Source: an uncultured Spirochaetaceae bacterium
GTDB taxonomy: Bacteria; Spirochaetota; Spirochaetia; Treponematales; Treponemataceae
Direction: 5' to 3'
Length of the DNA: 8,176 nt
NCBI GenBank assembly: GCA_902796985.1
Contig: CADBRC010000190.1
Span: 1-8,176 of the forward strand
Both the position numbers and the translations under genes were made by a program. Below, in pieces: positions 1 to 5,857 of this stretch (positions are counted from its first letter, which is position 1; every line of letters begins with the position of its first letter). The notes under the pieces are model-generated. The model saw only the letters and a list, made by a program, of their open reading frames with translations. It had not been told where the DNA came from and did no database searches.

Positions 1-376
1 AAAATACAAGTTCGAACAGGAGAAAAAACTCCGTGACTCCAAGAAGAACCAGAAAGTATTGAAAATCAAGGAAATCCGTATGCAGCCTAAAATCGGTTCG
101 GGTGACCTTGACACGAAGGCTAAGCATGTACAGGAATTTCTGGACGAGGGTGACAAGGTTAAGGTAACGATTCGTTTCCGCGGGCGTGAGCTTGCCCATA
201 CCGAACTCGGCTATGATGTCCTAAAAGAGGTTGAAAAAAGGCTTACCGAAGGCTCCTACGTCATGGAGAAGGCCCCAATGATGGACGGTCGCTTCATGTC
301 CATGACGCTCGGCTCAAAAGCCAAAAAGAAAACTCCTGTGGCGCAAACCCAGGAAAAGGTGGATGGAAATGTCTAA
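1..376 (+). CDS. infC: Translation initiation factor IF-3, C-terminal part (5' end outside window)
   Basis: IF-3 binds the 30S subunit in the cytoplasm, keeps it apart from 50S and proofreads start-codon and initiator-tRNA selection. The reading frame is open from the first bases (first whole codon at position 2) and gives [19 protein letters not shown], the end of the IF-3 inter-domain helix. The C-terminal domain follows, with the family patterns [35 protein letters not shown] and a late GRFMSMTLG segment. About 124 codons are visible, so roughly 50 N-terminal residues are missing compared with a usual IF-3 of about 175. An apparent TTG start at 59 is only an internal codon, because homology continues upstream of it. 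The last 20 or so residues are a lysine- and glutamine-rich tail. The end of the gene overlaps rpmI by 8 nt, which suggests translational coupling. The order infC-rpmI-rplT is the widely conserved bacterial operon. Confidence 0.95.
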   Translation, partial: KYKFEQEKKLRDSKKNQKVLKIKEIRMQPKIGSGDLDTKAKHVQEFLDEGDKVKVTIRFRGRELAHTELGYDVLKEVEKRLTEGSYVMEKAPMMDGRFMSMTLGSKAKKKTPVAQTQEKVDGNV

Positions 377-575
377 GAACAAGATGAAGACAAAGAAAAG
401 CTCAGCAAAGCGCTTTTCGCTTACCGGAACCGGTAAAGTAAAGTACAAGAAGATGAACCTCCGTCATATCTTGACGAAGAGGTCTCCCAAGCGCAAGAGG
501 AACCTCCGCAAGGCAGGCATCCTTTCCGAGGATTCGGCCAGGAGAATCCGCAAGCAGCAGATTCCCTACGCGTAA
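369..575 (+). CDS. rpmI: 50S ribosomal protein L35
   Basis: L35 is a small basic protein of the large ribosomal subunit. From ATG 369 the product is 68 residues, begins [16 protein letters not shown] and contains the typical core [20 protein letters not shown] followed by a run of Lys/Arg ([11 protein letters not shown]). Start choice: an in-frame ATG lies two codons upstream at 363, but the 369 start gives the usual M-x-K-x-KMKT-like opening and places AGGTGGA (357-363) about 5 nt ahead of it as ribosome binding site. The start lies inside infC, with an 8-nt overlap. The gene sits between infC and rplT as in most bacteria. The family assignment is very secure; the exact start is less so. Confidence 0.95.
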   Translation: MSKNKMKTKKSSAKRFSLTGTGKVKYKKMNLRHILTKRSPKRKRNLRKAGILSEDSARRIRKQQIPYA

Positions 576-578
576 GCA

Positions 579-606
579 CCTGCAGACGCAGGCGTTGCAA
601 AGCAAC
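579..606 (+). promoter_or_regulatory. Two tandem hairpins between rpmI and rplT
   Basis: Two perfect short inverted repeats lie in the 60-nt gap: CCTGC-AGAC-GCAGG at 579-592 and GTTGC-AAA-GCAAC at 594-606, separated by one base. Neither is followed by a U-run, so they do not look like an intrinsic terminator. They end 15 nt before the GAGGAG ribosome binding site of rplT. In other bacteria L20 represses its own operon by binding structured mRNA, so a regulatory or RNA-processing role is possible. That role is inference; only the inverted repeats are seen. Confidence 0.35.
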
Positions 607-635
607 TGAAAAATCGAATTCGAGGAGATTGAAAG

Positions 636-1007
636 ATGGCTAGAGCAGTAGATGGTCCGAAGAGGAAGAATCGCCGTAATAAAATCCTGAAGCTCGCAAA
701 GGGCTTCTACGGCGACAGGAAGTCAAACTATAAGGCTGCGAAGGACGCGGTCGTCAAGGCGCTTGACCACGCCTACACCGGACGCAAGGAAAAGAAGCGC
801 GTCTACAGGCAGCTGTGGATTGCCCGCATCAATGCCGCCGTCAGGGCGGAGGGTCTGTCCTACAGCCGCTTCATCAACGGCTTGGTGAAGGCAAACGTCG
901 TCATCAACCGCAAGGCTTTGAGCAACATGGCCGTTGAGGATCCCGTGGCGTTCAAGGCTGTCGTTGAGGTCGCAAAGAAGGCCCTGGGCGAGGCTCAGAG
1001 CGCGTAA
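636..1007 (+). CDS. rplT: 50S ribosomal protein L20
   Basis: L20 binds 23S rRNA early in 50S assembly, and in well-studied bacteria it also autoregulates the infC-rpmI-rplT operon. The 123-residue product has the basic N-terminal extension ([19 protein letters not shown]), then [20 protein letters not shown], and the L20 signature region [18 protein letters not shown], with [11 protein letters not shown] and [10 protein letters not shown] near residues 75-105. Length is normal for the family (about 115-125). The start is fixed by GAGGAG (622-627) 8 nt upstream. The gene follows rpmI after a 60-nt gap holding two small hairpins. A 30-nt gap without a terminator leads into the next gene, so the ribosomal transcript probably continues. 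Confidence 0.97.
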   Translation: MARAVDGPKRKNRRNKILKLAKGFYGDRKSNYKAAKDAVVKALDHAYTGRKEKKRVYRQLWIARINAAVRAEGLSYSRFINGLVKANVVINRKALSNMAVEDPVAFKAVVEVAKKALGEAQSA

Positions 1008-1037
1008 CGAATCGCAAACGCATAAGGTGCAGTAGGT

Positions 1038-1649
1038 ATGATTTCCCTCGATCAAGTCTTGTTATTGCAGAAAAAGGTTGAAACCGCTGTAGGAAAAATC
1101 AACTTCCTCACGGGGCAGATTGAGCAGCTGAAAAACGACAATGATGCTTTGCGCACCAAGTGTGCTGAGCTCACAAAGGCATTGGACGAAAAAACGGAGT
1201 TGGTTTCTTCCCTTGAAGCGAACCAGGGCAAGATTGAGGAAGGTATACTTACTGCGCTGAACCGTCTGGACACCGTGGAGAACGCGGTGCTCGGCGGTGA
1301 TGCCACGCAGACCGCCGGTACGGAGGGGAATGATTCTCCGATAGCAGCGGTCCCGCAGGGCACAGGTGATGAAGAGGTAGAGGACGACGATGCCCCTGCC
1401 TTCGACTACACTGGCGGCACAAACGCCAGCGGGGAATCCCAGGAGCTCAAGGAAGTCACCGAAGAGATTGCTGACGCGACGGGCACATCCACCGATGTGC
1501 AGGTCAACGAAGCAGCCCCTGATACTGGCGATTCAGCTCCTTCCGAGGCATCCGCACCGGCTCCGGCAGATGAGGCCGCAGCTGGCAGTTCCGCAGAAGA
1601 CGGCGGACAGGACGCGGATTCCCTGAACGGGCAGTTCGACATTTTCTAA
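1038..1649 (+). CDS. Coiled-coil protein with acidic tail, ZapB-like candidate
   Basis: This 203-residue cytoplasmic protein has no signal peptide or membrane segment. Residues about 4-85 form a heptad-rich coiled coil (LLLQKKVETAVGKINFLTGQ, then QLKNDNDALRTKCAELTKAL, then a helix ending LNRLDTVENAV). Residues about 86-195 are low complexity, rich in Glu, Asp, Ala, Ser, Thr, Gly and Pro, and probably disordered. The protein ends with a short hydrophobic peptide, NGQFDIF. The N-terminal coiled coil and the position 24 nt before zapA suggest a ZapB-like FtsZ-ring factor. ZapB proteins are short coiled coils, usually about 80 residues, so this one would be extended by its tail. A possible ribosome binding site is AAGGTG (1024-1029). 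The assignment rests on architecture and neighbourhood, not on a diagnostic motif; a generic scaffold protein is the alternative. Confidence 0.8.
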   Translation: MISLDQVLLLQKKVETAVGKINFLTGQIEQLKNDNDALRTKCAELTKALDEKTELVSSLEANQGKIEEGILTALNRLDTVENAVLGGDATQTAGTEGNDSPIAAVPQGTGDEEVEDDDAPAFDYTGGTNASGESQELKEVTEEIADATGTSTDVQVNEAAPDTGDSAPSEASAPAPADEAAAGSSAEDGGQDADSLNGQFDIF

Positions 1650-1673
1650 TCGTATCTCTCCGGGACGGCGGCG

Positions 1674-1985
1674 ATGGGCAGGCTCCAGATAGACATTTTG
1701 GGAACATCCTTTGCCGTACAGGCCCCGGAGGAAGACGCATACCTCAAAAAACTCTTCTCCTATTATTCTGAAATTATCAACACAATAAAACAAACCAGCA
1801 AGATAAAAGATAACCTTGAGATAAGCATCATGGCGGGGATTACCCTTGTCGATGAGCTGTATAAGGAGAAGCAGCGAAATGCGAGCTACTCCAAGGCTCT
1901 GAACAATTCGAATGATGCGGAAGCAAACCGCATTACTGCCGACATGATAGAAAAGATAGACAAGGTTCTGGCAGATGTTGACTGA
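1674..1985 (+). CDS. zapA: Cell division protein ZapA
   Basis: ZapA binds and bundles FtsZ filaments and stabilises the Z-ring at midcell. The 103-residue product has the ZapA layout. A short beta-rich opening (MGRLQIDILGTSFAVQAPEE) stands in for the usual V-x-I-x-G-x-x-Y pattern. Then come residues about 22-60 with LKKLFSYYSEIINTIKQ and a helix DNLEISIMAGITLVDELYKE, matching the conserved (I/V)xxAL-x(2)-AxEL segment. A coiled C-terminal helix completes it (total usual length 85-110). ATG 1674 is preceded by GGGACGG at 1662-1668. It lies 24 nt after the coiled-coil gene, its likely partner. The 3' end overlaps the following DUF188 gene by 11 nt, indicating one transcript. Confidence 0.88.
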   Translation: MGRLQIDILGTSFAVQAPEEDAYLKKLFSYYSEIINTIKQTSKIKDNLEISIMAGITLVDELYKEKQRNASYSKALNNSNDAEANRITADMIEKIDKVLADVD

Positions 1986-2460
1986 AACACCCTCGGCAGC
2001 ACGACCGAAAATCTGGGTTGACGCGGATTCCTTTCCTGCAAAGGCGCGTGACCTGCTGCTAAAGACTGCGGCTGGCAAAAAACTTCAGGTCCTTTACGTC
2101 GCTAACCATGACATTCCCTTCAGCCTCCAAAACCCGCTCTTTGAAATGCGGATTTGCCCCCAGACACCCGGAGCGGCGGACGACTATATTGCAGACGGCT
2201 GCACATCCGGAGACATTGTGGCGACCCGCGACATTCCCCTGGCTGCCCGACTGGTGGACAGGGAAATCCGCGTCATCAACGACCGGGGAATCTGCTACGA
2301 CAAGCGGACGGTAGAGAAACGGCTCAAGGAGCGGGAGCTTTCCCTGCAGATGAAAGCATTAGGCCTTCACAAGGGACATACCCGCGAGAGCTACGGGGGA
2401 AAGGAGCTGGACGCATTCGGAAAGTGCCTGCATTCCCTCCTGTCCGCAATGGGCCTCTGA
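1975..2460 (+). CDS. DUF188 (YaiI/YqxD) family protein
   Basis: This 161-residue cytoplasmic protein belongs to the DUF188 family, whose members have a PIN-like fold and no firmly established function; a nuclease-type activity is possible. Visible family motifs are IWVDADSFP near residues 13-21 (Asp16, Asp18), ADDYIAD near 68-74 (Asp69, Asp70), GDIVATRDIPLAA at 79-91 (Asp80, Asp86) and INDRGICYD at 101-109. These clustered acidic residues could bind a metal ion, as in PIN domains. A C-terminal GKELDAFGKCL segment is also family-like. The usual second cysteine-like position in the opening motif (VDADACP in many members) reads SFP here. Length is typical. The ATG lies within the 3' end of zapA (11-nt overlap), with AAGG at 1962-1965 as a weak ribosome binding site. 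Eleven bases separate its stop from the next start. Confidence 0.92.
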   Translation: MLTETPSAARPKIWVDADSFPAKARDLLLKTAAGKKLQVLYVANHDIPFSLQNPLFEMRICPQTPGAADDYIADGCTSGDIVATRDIPLAARLVDREIRVINDRGICYDKRTVEKRLKERELSLQMKALGLHKGHTRESYGGKELDAFGKCLHSLLSAMGL

Positions 2461-2471
2461 GCGGAGGGGCT

Positions 2472-3566
2472 ATGGAATTCGCGGCATTTACGGCAGGCAA
2501 GGATGATGACGGCAAGCGCCTGGACCGGGTGCTCAGGGCCATACTGGACGGCAGGACGGCCAACGGGAGAAGTGCAGACAGCAGCCCGGCTCCGGCTGTA
2601 AACATCTTTCAGGCCCTGCGGAAACGGCTTGTCAGGCTGAACGGAAGCAGGGCAGAGCCGTCAACGCGGGTCCATGAGGGAGACAAAATAGAGATAGCGG
2701 GCTTCCTTATTTCAGGGTACGGAGACGGGCTGATTCCCCTGCCCGCTCCAGCTGCAGACCTCCCCCCTGCCCCGTCACTCGTCCCCGCCAGCACGCCGAG
2801 AACACGTCTGGAAATCCTCTTTCAAAACGAAGACCTCCTGTTCATAAACAAGCCCGCAGGCATCAGTGTACAGCCCTCGGCTGGCGGCAAAGAAAGCATC
2901 AGCCGGATTGTCAGGGAGGAATGGGAGAGTGCGGGGCCGCACGGGTCGCTGTCATTTACCCCCGCCCCCCTCCACCGCCTGGACCGCTATACATCGGGAG
3001 TCCTCGCCATATCCCGGAGCGCACGGGGAGCAGCCTGGTTCAGCAAGGCGATTCAAGAGCGGACAATACGGAAGTTCTACCTGGGAATCTGCACGGGGAA
3101 GCTGGAAGGAGACGCCCTGTGGGAAGACAGGCTGACCGCTGACAGCGAAAGCAGCGGCAGCGGTTTCCACACGGTAAGACGGACGGCAGAGGCCGGGGAC
3201 AAAGGCAGCCTCGCCCGCACGCAGGTACACCCCGTCAGCCAGGGGCGCAGGGGACAGAATGCGCTTACCCTCGTGCAGTACGAGCTGCTGACCGGCCGCA
3301 AGCACCAGATACGAGCCCAGTCCGCCCTGCACGGCCACCCCCTCGCCGGCGACAGTGCCTACGGCGGCGCTAACGCAGGTGAAGGCCCTTCAGGAGGAGG
3401 TCACTTCTTCCTGCACGCCCTTGCGATGGAGTTTCCCCCGGACAATCCCCTCTCCCTGCCGGAACGAATCGAAGCCCCTCTGCCGGAAGACTTCGCGAAG
3501 GCCGTACAGTTTTTCCCGCCCCAAAGCTTGCAAAACTCCCCGCCGGGAAGTATAATTTACCAGTAA
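2472..3566 (+). CDS. RluA-family RNA pseudouridine synthase
   Basis: The predicted enzyme isomerises uridine to pseudouridine in rRNA or tRNA. From ATG 2472 it has 364 residues: an S4-type RNA-binding region (about 13-80, GKRLDRVLRAIL through VHEGDKIEIAGF), a Pro/Ala-rich linker (about 90-115) and the catalytic domain. That domain shows LLFINKPAGISVQPS, HRLDRYTSGVLAISRSA with catalytic Asp171, FYLGICTGKL, GRKHQIRAQ at 275-283 and GHPLAGDSAYGG. The start is set by GGAGGGG at 2463-2469; the open frame extends back to 2154, but that part overlaps the DUF188 gene and lacks homology. The residue two after the catalytic Asp is Tyr, where family members more often carry Asp, Glu or Pro. RluC/RluD-like architecture is clear, but the target nucleotide cannot be read from the sequence, so no symbol is given. 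Confidence 0.93.
   Translation: MEFAAFTAGKDDDGKRLDRVLRAILDGRTANGRSADSSPAPAVNIFQALRKRLVRLNGSRAEPSTRVHEGDKIEIAGFLISGYGDGLIPLPAPAADLPPAPSLVPASTPRTRLEILFQNEDLLFINKPAGISVQPSAGGKESISRIVREEWESAGPHGSLSFTPAPLHRLDRYTSGVLAISRSARGAAWFSKAIQERTIRKFYLGICTGKLEGDALWEDRLTADSESSGSGFHTVRRTAEAGDKGSLARTQVHPVSQGRRGQNALTLVQYELLTGRKHQIRAQSALHGHPLAGDSAYGGANAGEGPSGGGHFFLHALAMEFPPDNPLSLPERIEAPLPEDFAKAVQFFPPQSLQNSPPGSIIYQ
3528..3556 (+). promoter_or_regulatory. Sigma70-type promoter inside the 3' end of the pseudouridine synthase gene
   Basis: TTGCAA (3528-3533) and a consensus TATAAT (3551-3556) are separated by exactly 17 nt. Transcription would start near 3563, around the stop codon of the upstream gene. That gives the P-loop/Asp23 gene its own promoter and a leader of about 40 nt if translation starts at 3604. 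Support is from sequence pattern only. Confidence 0.55.
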
Positions 3567-3603
3567 GATTATGAGTTTTCTTTCCAGGCTCCGAAACAAC
3601 GGC

Positions 3604-4449
3604 ATGACCATCTACGCTCTCATCGGCAAAAGCGGCACCGGCAAAAGCTTCCGCGCAAAGCTGATTGCCGAGCAGTATGCGCTGACTGCGATTATCGACG
3701 ACGGGCTTCTGATACAGGACGAAAAAATCGTCGCAGGAAAATCCGCAAAACATGAAAAGACATACATGGGAGCGGTCCGTGTAGCCCTCTTTGACGACAA
3801 GGAACACCGGGATGCGGTCGCCAAGGCGATACAGAAACAGAGCATAAAGAGAATACTCATCATCGGTACAAGCGAAAAGATGGTGCAGAAGATATGCGAC
3901 CGCCTGCAGATTCCCCAGCCGGAGAAAATCATAAACATAGAACAGATTGCAAGTCAGGAGGAAATCCAGAAGGCCATCGTCAGCCGGAATTCTGAGGGCA
4001 AGCATGTCATCCCTGTTCCTGCAATAGAGGTCAAAAAGTCCTATCCTCAGATATTCTATTCCTCGGTCAGGGACTTTCTTTCCAATGAACTCGGGAAGAG
4101 CATGAAGAAGCTCAAGAAAGACAAGATGGACGAGAAGTCCATCGTCACCCCGGAATTCAGCAAGAAGGGACGGCTGGAAATCTCACAGGCAGCGCTGGTC
4201 GAGATGACCCTGCACTGCATTGACCAGTTCGATCAGGACCATGACATAAAGATTCACGTACGGAAGCTCGTCATCAAGCCCGAGAAGCAGGGCTACCGGC
4301 TTGTACTGACGATTGACGTCCCCTTCGGCAAGCAGCTGACAGGGACAATCCGCAAGCTCCAGGAATACATCATCGGAAACATCGAAAAGAACACCGGCAT
4401 CATGCTGGAGGAAGTCAGCATTATCATAGACAAGATAACGACGGACTAA
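3604..4449 (+). CDS. P-loop NTPase with C-terminal Asp23/Gls24-like domain
   Basis: The 281-residue cytoplasmic protein joins two domains. Residues 1 to about 165 are a nucleotide-binding domain with Walker A GKSGTGKS at 8-15. It continues with IIDDGLLI (30-37), AGKSAKHEKT (44-53), a buried strand RILIIGTSEKM (83-93) that lacks a Walker B acidic residue, and GKHVIPVP. After a lysine-rich linker, residues about 186-281 resemble the Asp23/Gls24 envelope-stress domain: GRLEISQAALVEM, then VLTIDVPFGKQL, and NTGIMLEEVSIIIDKI at the end. Similar P-loop proteins occur in Gram-positive bacteria and spirochaetes, without an established function as far as I know. Start choice: ATG 3571 would add 11 residues but leave only about 8 nt of leader from the predicted promoter. 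ATG 3604 puts the first beta strand directly before the P-loop. Neither start has a strong ribosome binding site. Confidence 0.85.
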   Translation: MTIYALIGKSGTGKSFRAKLIAEQYALTAIIDDGLLIQDEKIVAGKSAKHEKTYMGAVRVALFDDKEHRDAVAKAIQKQSIKRILIIGTSEKMVQKICDRLQIPQPEKIINIEQIASQEEIQKAIVSRNSEGKHVIPVPAIEVKKSYPQIFYSSVRDFLSNELGKSMKKLKKDKMDEKSIVTPEFSKKGRLEISQAALVEMTLHCIDQFDQDHDIKIHVRKLVIKPEKQGYRLVLTIDVPFGKQLTGTIRKLQEYIIGNIEKNTGIMLEEVSIIIDKITTD

Positions 4450-4450
4450 A

Positions 4451-5347
4451 CTACTCCGCCTGTCTGAGCTCTTCGAGCAGATTGTCCAGCGTCAGTCCGC
4501 TTATGCCGTAGCGGTAGCTGATGCGCGAGACTGCCGCCCGCTCCAGGTCGGAAGCGGCGGGTCCAGGAGTCAATGACGGAATAACTATATACGAAGAGTC
4601 CTTTCTGTATATGCTGAACAGGATTTCCGCTCCGTTTCCGAAGTACAGCCTGCCGGTATGATCTGCTGCAAGTCCCTCGCGGGGCCGTATGTTCTCAAGC
4701 TTTCCCCGACGCAGACCTTCTTCGGCCTCCGCCCTGCCAAGCCCGGTCAGGCACTGAGGGTACAGGAAAGGGTCAGCCCAGAAAGATTCGTCCGCCGTCA
4801 GGTAGGGCTGGATGCCGCCGTCAACCTCATACACCGTCACGTCTGAGGCGGAGCGGACGGAGACACGGCCGGTCAGCGGATCATCGATTCCAAAATAAAG
4901 AAAGGAAAGGGTCTTGTGCGATGAATCATAGAAACTAAGGGAAAAAGCCTCGCTGTCCGTAATGCCGAACGCTCCCCAATCCTTGCGGGATGAGGACTTC
5001 TCGTAAGAGCGTATGACAGACGATACCAATTCCAGGAGCTTTCCCACAGACTGCATGTCGGCGGGCCAGACAAACTCCCCGTTCCCGTCGCTGGAGCTTC
5101 CAAGCCAGATTGTCCCGGCCTTCTCCAGACTGACCGTCCGGGCCCCGGAAAACAAGCCGCCCCCGCCCTGCGACAGCTCGATAAAAGAGACAGCATCCTT
5201 ATAGGCAGGGTTCAGCAGGGCAGTATCCTTGGAGGACGGCCCCTTCCGCCGCATGAAGGGCAGGAAGGAGATGATAAGGAGGAGAAGCAGGGCGAGGTCA
5301 AAAACGTAAAAGACGAGGATGCCCTGGGCCTTGGACAGCCTCCTCAT
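4451..5347 (-). CDS. Single-pass membrane protein with DUF4340-like region
   Basis: This 298-residue protein has a basic N-terminus (MRRLSK), one hydrophobic segment at about 10-32 containing LLLLLIISFLPF, and a large domain probably outside the cytoplasmic membrane. Residues about 65-195 follow the DUF4340 pattern. There is a strand ending in a Trp (SLEKAGTIWLG), then WPADMQSVGKLLELVSSVI, a WGAFGITD segment matching the family's Y/F-G-L, FYDSSHKTLSFLYFGIDD, and VYEVDGGIQPYL followed by FWADPFLYP. DUF4340 proteins are often encoded near gliding-type ABC transporters (GldFG/ABC-2), but none is seen here. Its start overlaps the upstream gene's stop as ATGA (5344-5347), so the two are translationally coupled. 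Its stop is 1 nt from the convergent P-loop gene. The gene is real; the domain call is by pattern and moderate in confidence. Confidence 0.75.
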   Translation of the reverse strand: MRRLSKAQGILVFYVFDLALLLLLIISFLPFMRRKGPSSKDTALLNPAYKDAVSFIELSQGGGGLFSGARTVSLEKAGTIWLGSSSDGNGEFVWPADMQSVGKLLELVSSVIRSYEKSSSRKDWGAFGITDSEAFSLSFYDSSHKTLSFLYFGIDDPLTGRVSVRSASDVTVYEVDGGIQPYLTADESFWADPFLYPQCLTGLGRAEAEEGLRRGKLENIRPREGLAADHTGRLYFGNGAEILFSIYRKDSSYIVIPSLTPGPAASDLERAAVSRISYRYGISGLTLDNLLEELRQAE

Positions 5348-5748
5348 CGAGCAAACAAGAGGTTACGGAGGTAGGAATCCCTCGCATCTTCCAGCGCAAG
5401 GTCAACGGCCCAGATAGGCCAGTCCGGGTGCTCCTTCATGGCCTCGCTGCGGAGGGCATCTTCATAAAGGGCGGTCCCCACGTCACACATGCTTTTGTCC
5501 TGGACGAAGACGGTAAATTTGTCGAAGGCCCATTTGTAACTCTCACGCTCAAGGTCCCGGAGGACATCCATATTCGGGACTGTGCCGGAAGAATCAGCAG
5601 AAGAGGCGGTGCCCTGCTGCTCCTCATCCGCAACAAGCTGAACGACAGAACTCTCATCCCTGATTTCAGGATCGTTCAGGGCCTCCTGCGCAGCGCACAG
5701 GGAGGCGGCAAAAATGCAGGCAAAAATAAACAATGCAGTTCGTTTCAT
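5344..5748 (-). CDS. Small exported protein of unknown function
   Basis: I do not recognise a family. The 134-residue product starts with a clear signal peptide: MKRTALFIFACIFAASLCAA, with likely cleavage around the CAA-QE junction. Cys18 could instead be a lipid-modified cysteine in a relaxed spirochaetal lipobox (AASLC), but Leu directly before the Cys is not canonical. The mature part has an acidic, Ser/Gln-rich stretch (about 22-55) and then a predicted helical region with many aromatic and acidic residues (ESYKWAFDKFTVFVQD, then HPDWPIWAVDLALEDARDSY). The start is fixed by AAGGAG 6 nt upstream and a promoter at 5777-5804; a longer open frame from TTG 5793 would begin upstream of the predicted transcript. 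It is coupled by ATGA overlap to the DUF4340-like membrane protein, so both may act together in the periplasm or envelope. Confidence 0.8.
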   Translation of the reverse strand: MKRTALFIFACIFAASLCAAQEALNDPEIRDESSVVQLVADEEQQGTASSADSSGTVPNMDVLRDLERESYKWAFDKFTVFVQDKSMCDVGTALYEDALRSEAMKEHPDWPIWAVDLALEDARDSYLRNLLFAR

Positions 5749-5776
5749 GGAAAACTCCTTTTTTCCGTATAGTTCT

Positions 5777-5804
5777 ATTGTACCGTAGAACAATCTAAAG
5801 TCAA
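5777..5804 (-). promoter_or_regulatory. Sigma70-type promoter for the exported-protein operon
   Basis: Read on the minus strand, TTGACT (5804-5799) and TACAAT (5782-5777) are separated by 16 nt, each one mismatch from consensus. Transcription would begin near 5770, giving a leader of about 22 nt that carries AAGGAG just before the ATG at 5748. The 109-nt gap between this operon and the NeuB-like gene otherwise shows no terminator-like hairpin. Confidence 0.65.
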
Positions 5805-5857
5805 GTGGACAATGGAAATGCGTTTTTCACCAACACTCACACGTCCTTACATCCCTG

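Noticed and set aside
614..623. Perfect 10-bp palindrome TCGAATTCGA
   Set aside because: It is short and contains a common restriction hexamer; no second copy or operator context supports a binding site.
1533..2078. 181-residue minus-strand open frame
   Set aside because: It is antisense to the acidic tail gene, zapA and the start of DUF188; no motif supports it.
2154..2471. N-terminal extension of the pseudouridine synthase
   Set aside because: The frame is open but overlaps DUF188 coding sequence, shows no S4 or other homology, and GGAGGGG clearly marks the ATG at 2472.
3370..4005. 211-residue minus-strand open frame
   Set aside because: It runs antisense across the ends of two real plus-strand genes and the promoter between them; no recognisable domain.
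4468..4478. Small hairpin GCTC-TTC-GAGC as a terminator for the convergent pair
   Set aside because: The stem is only 4 bp, there is no U-run on either strand, and it lies in coding sequence.
5812..5857. Terminator after the NeuB-like gene
   Set aside because: No stable stem followed by a U-tract could be found on the minus strand in this gap.
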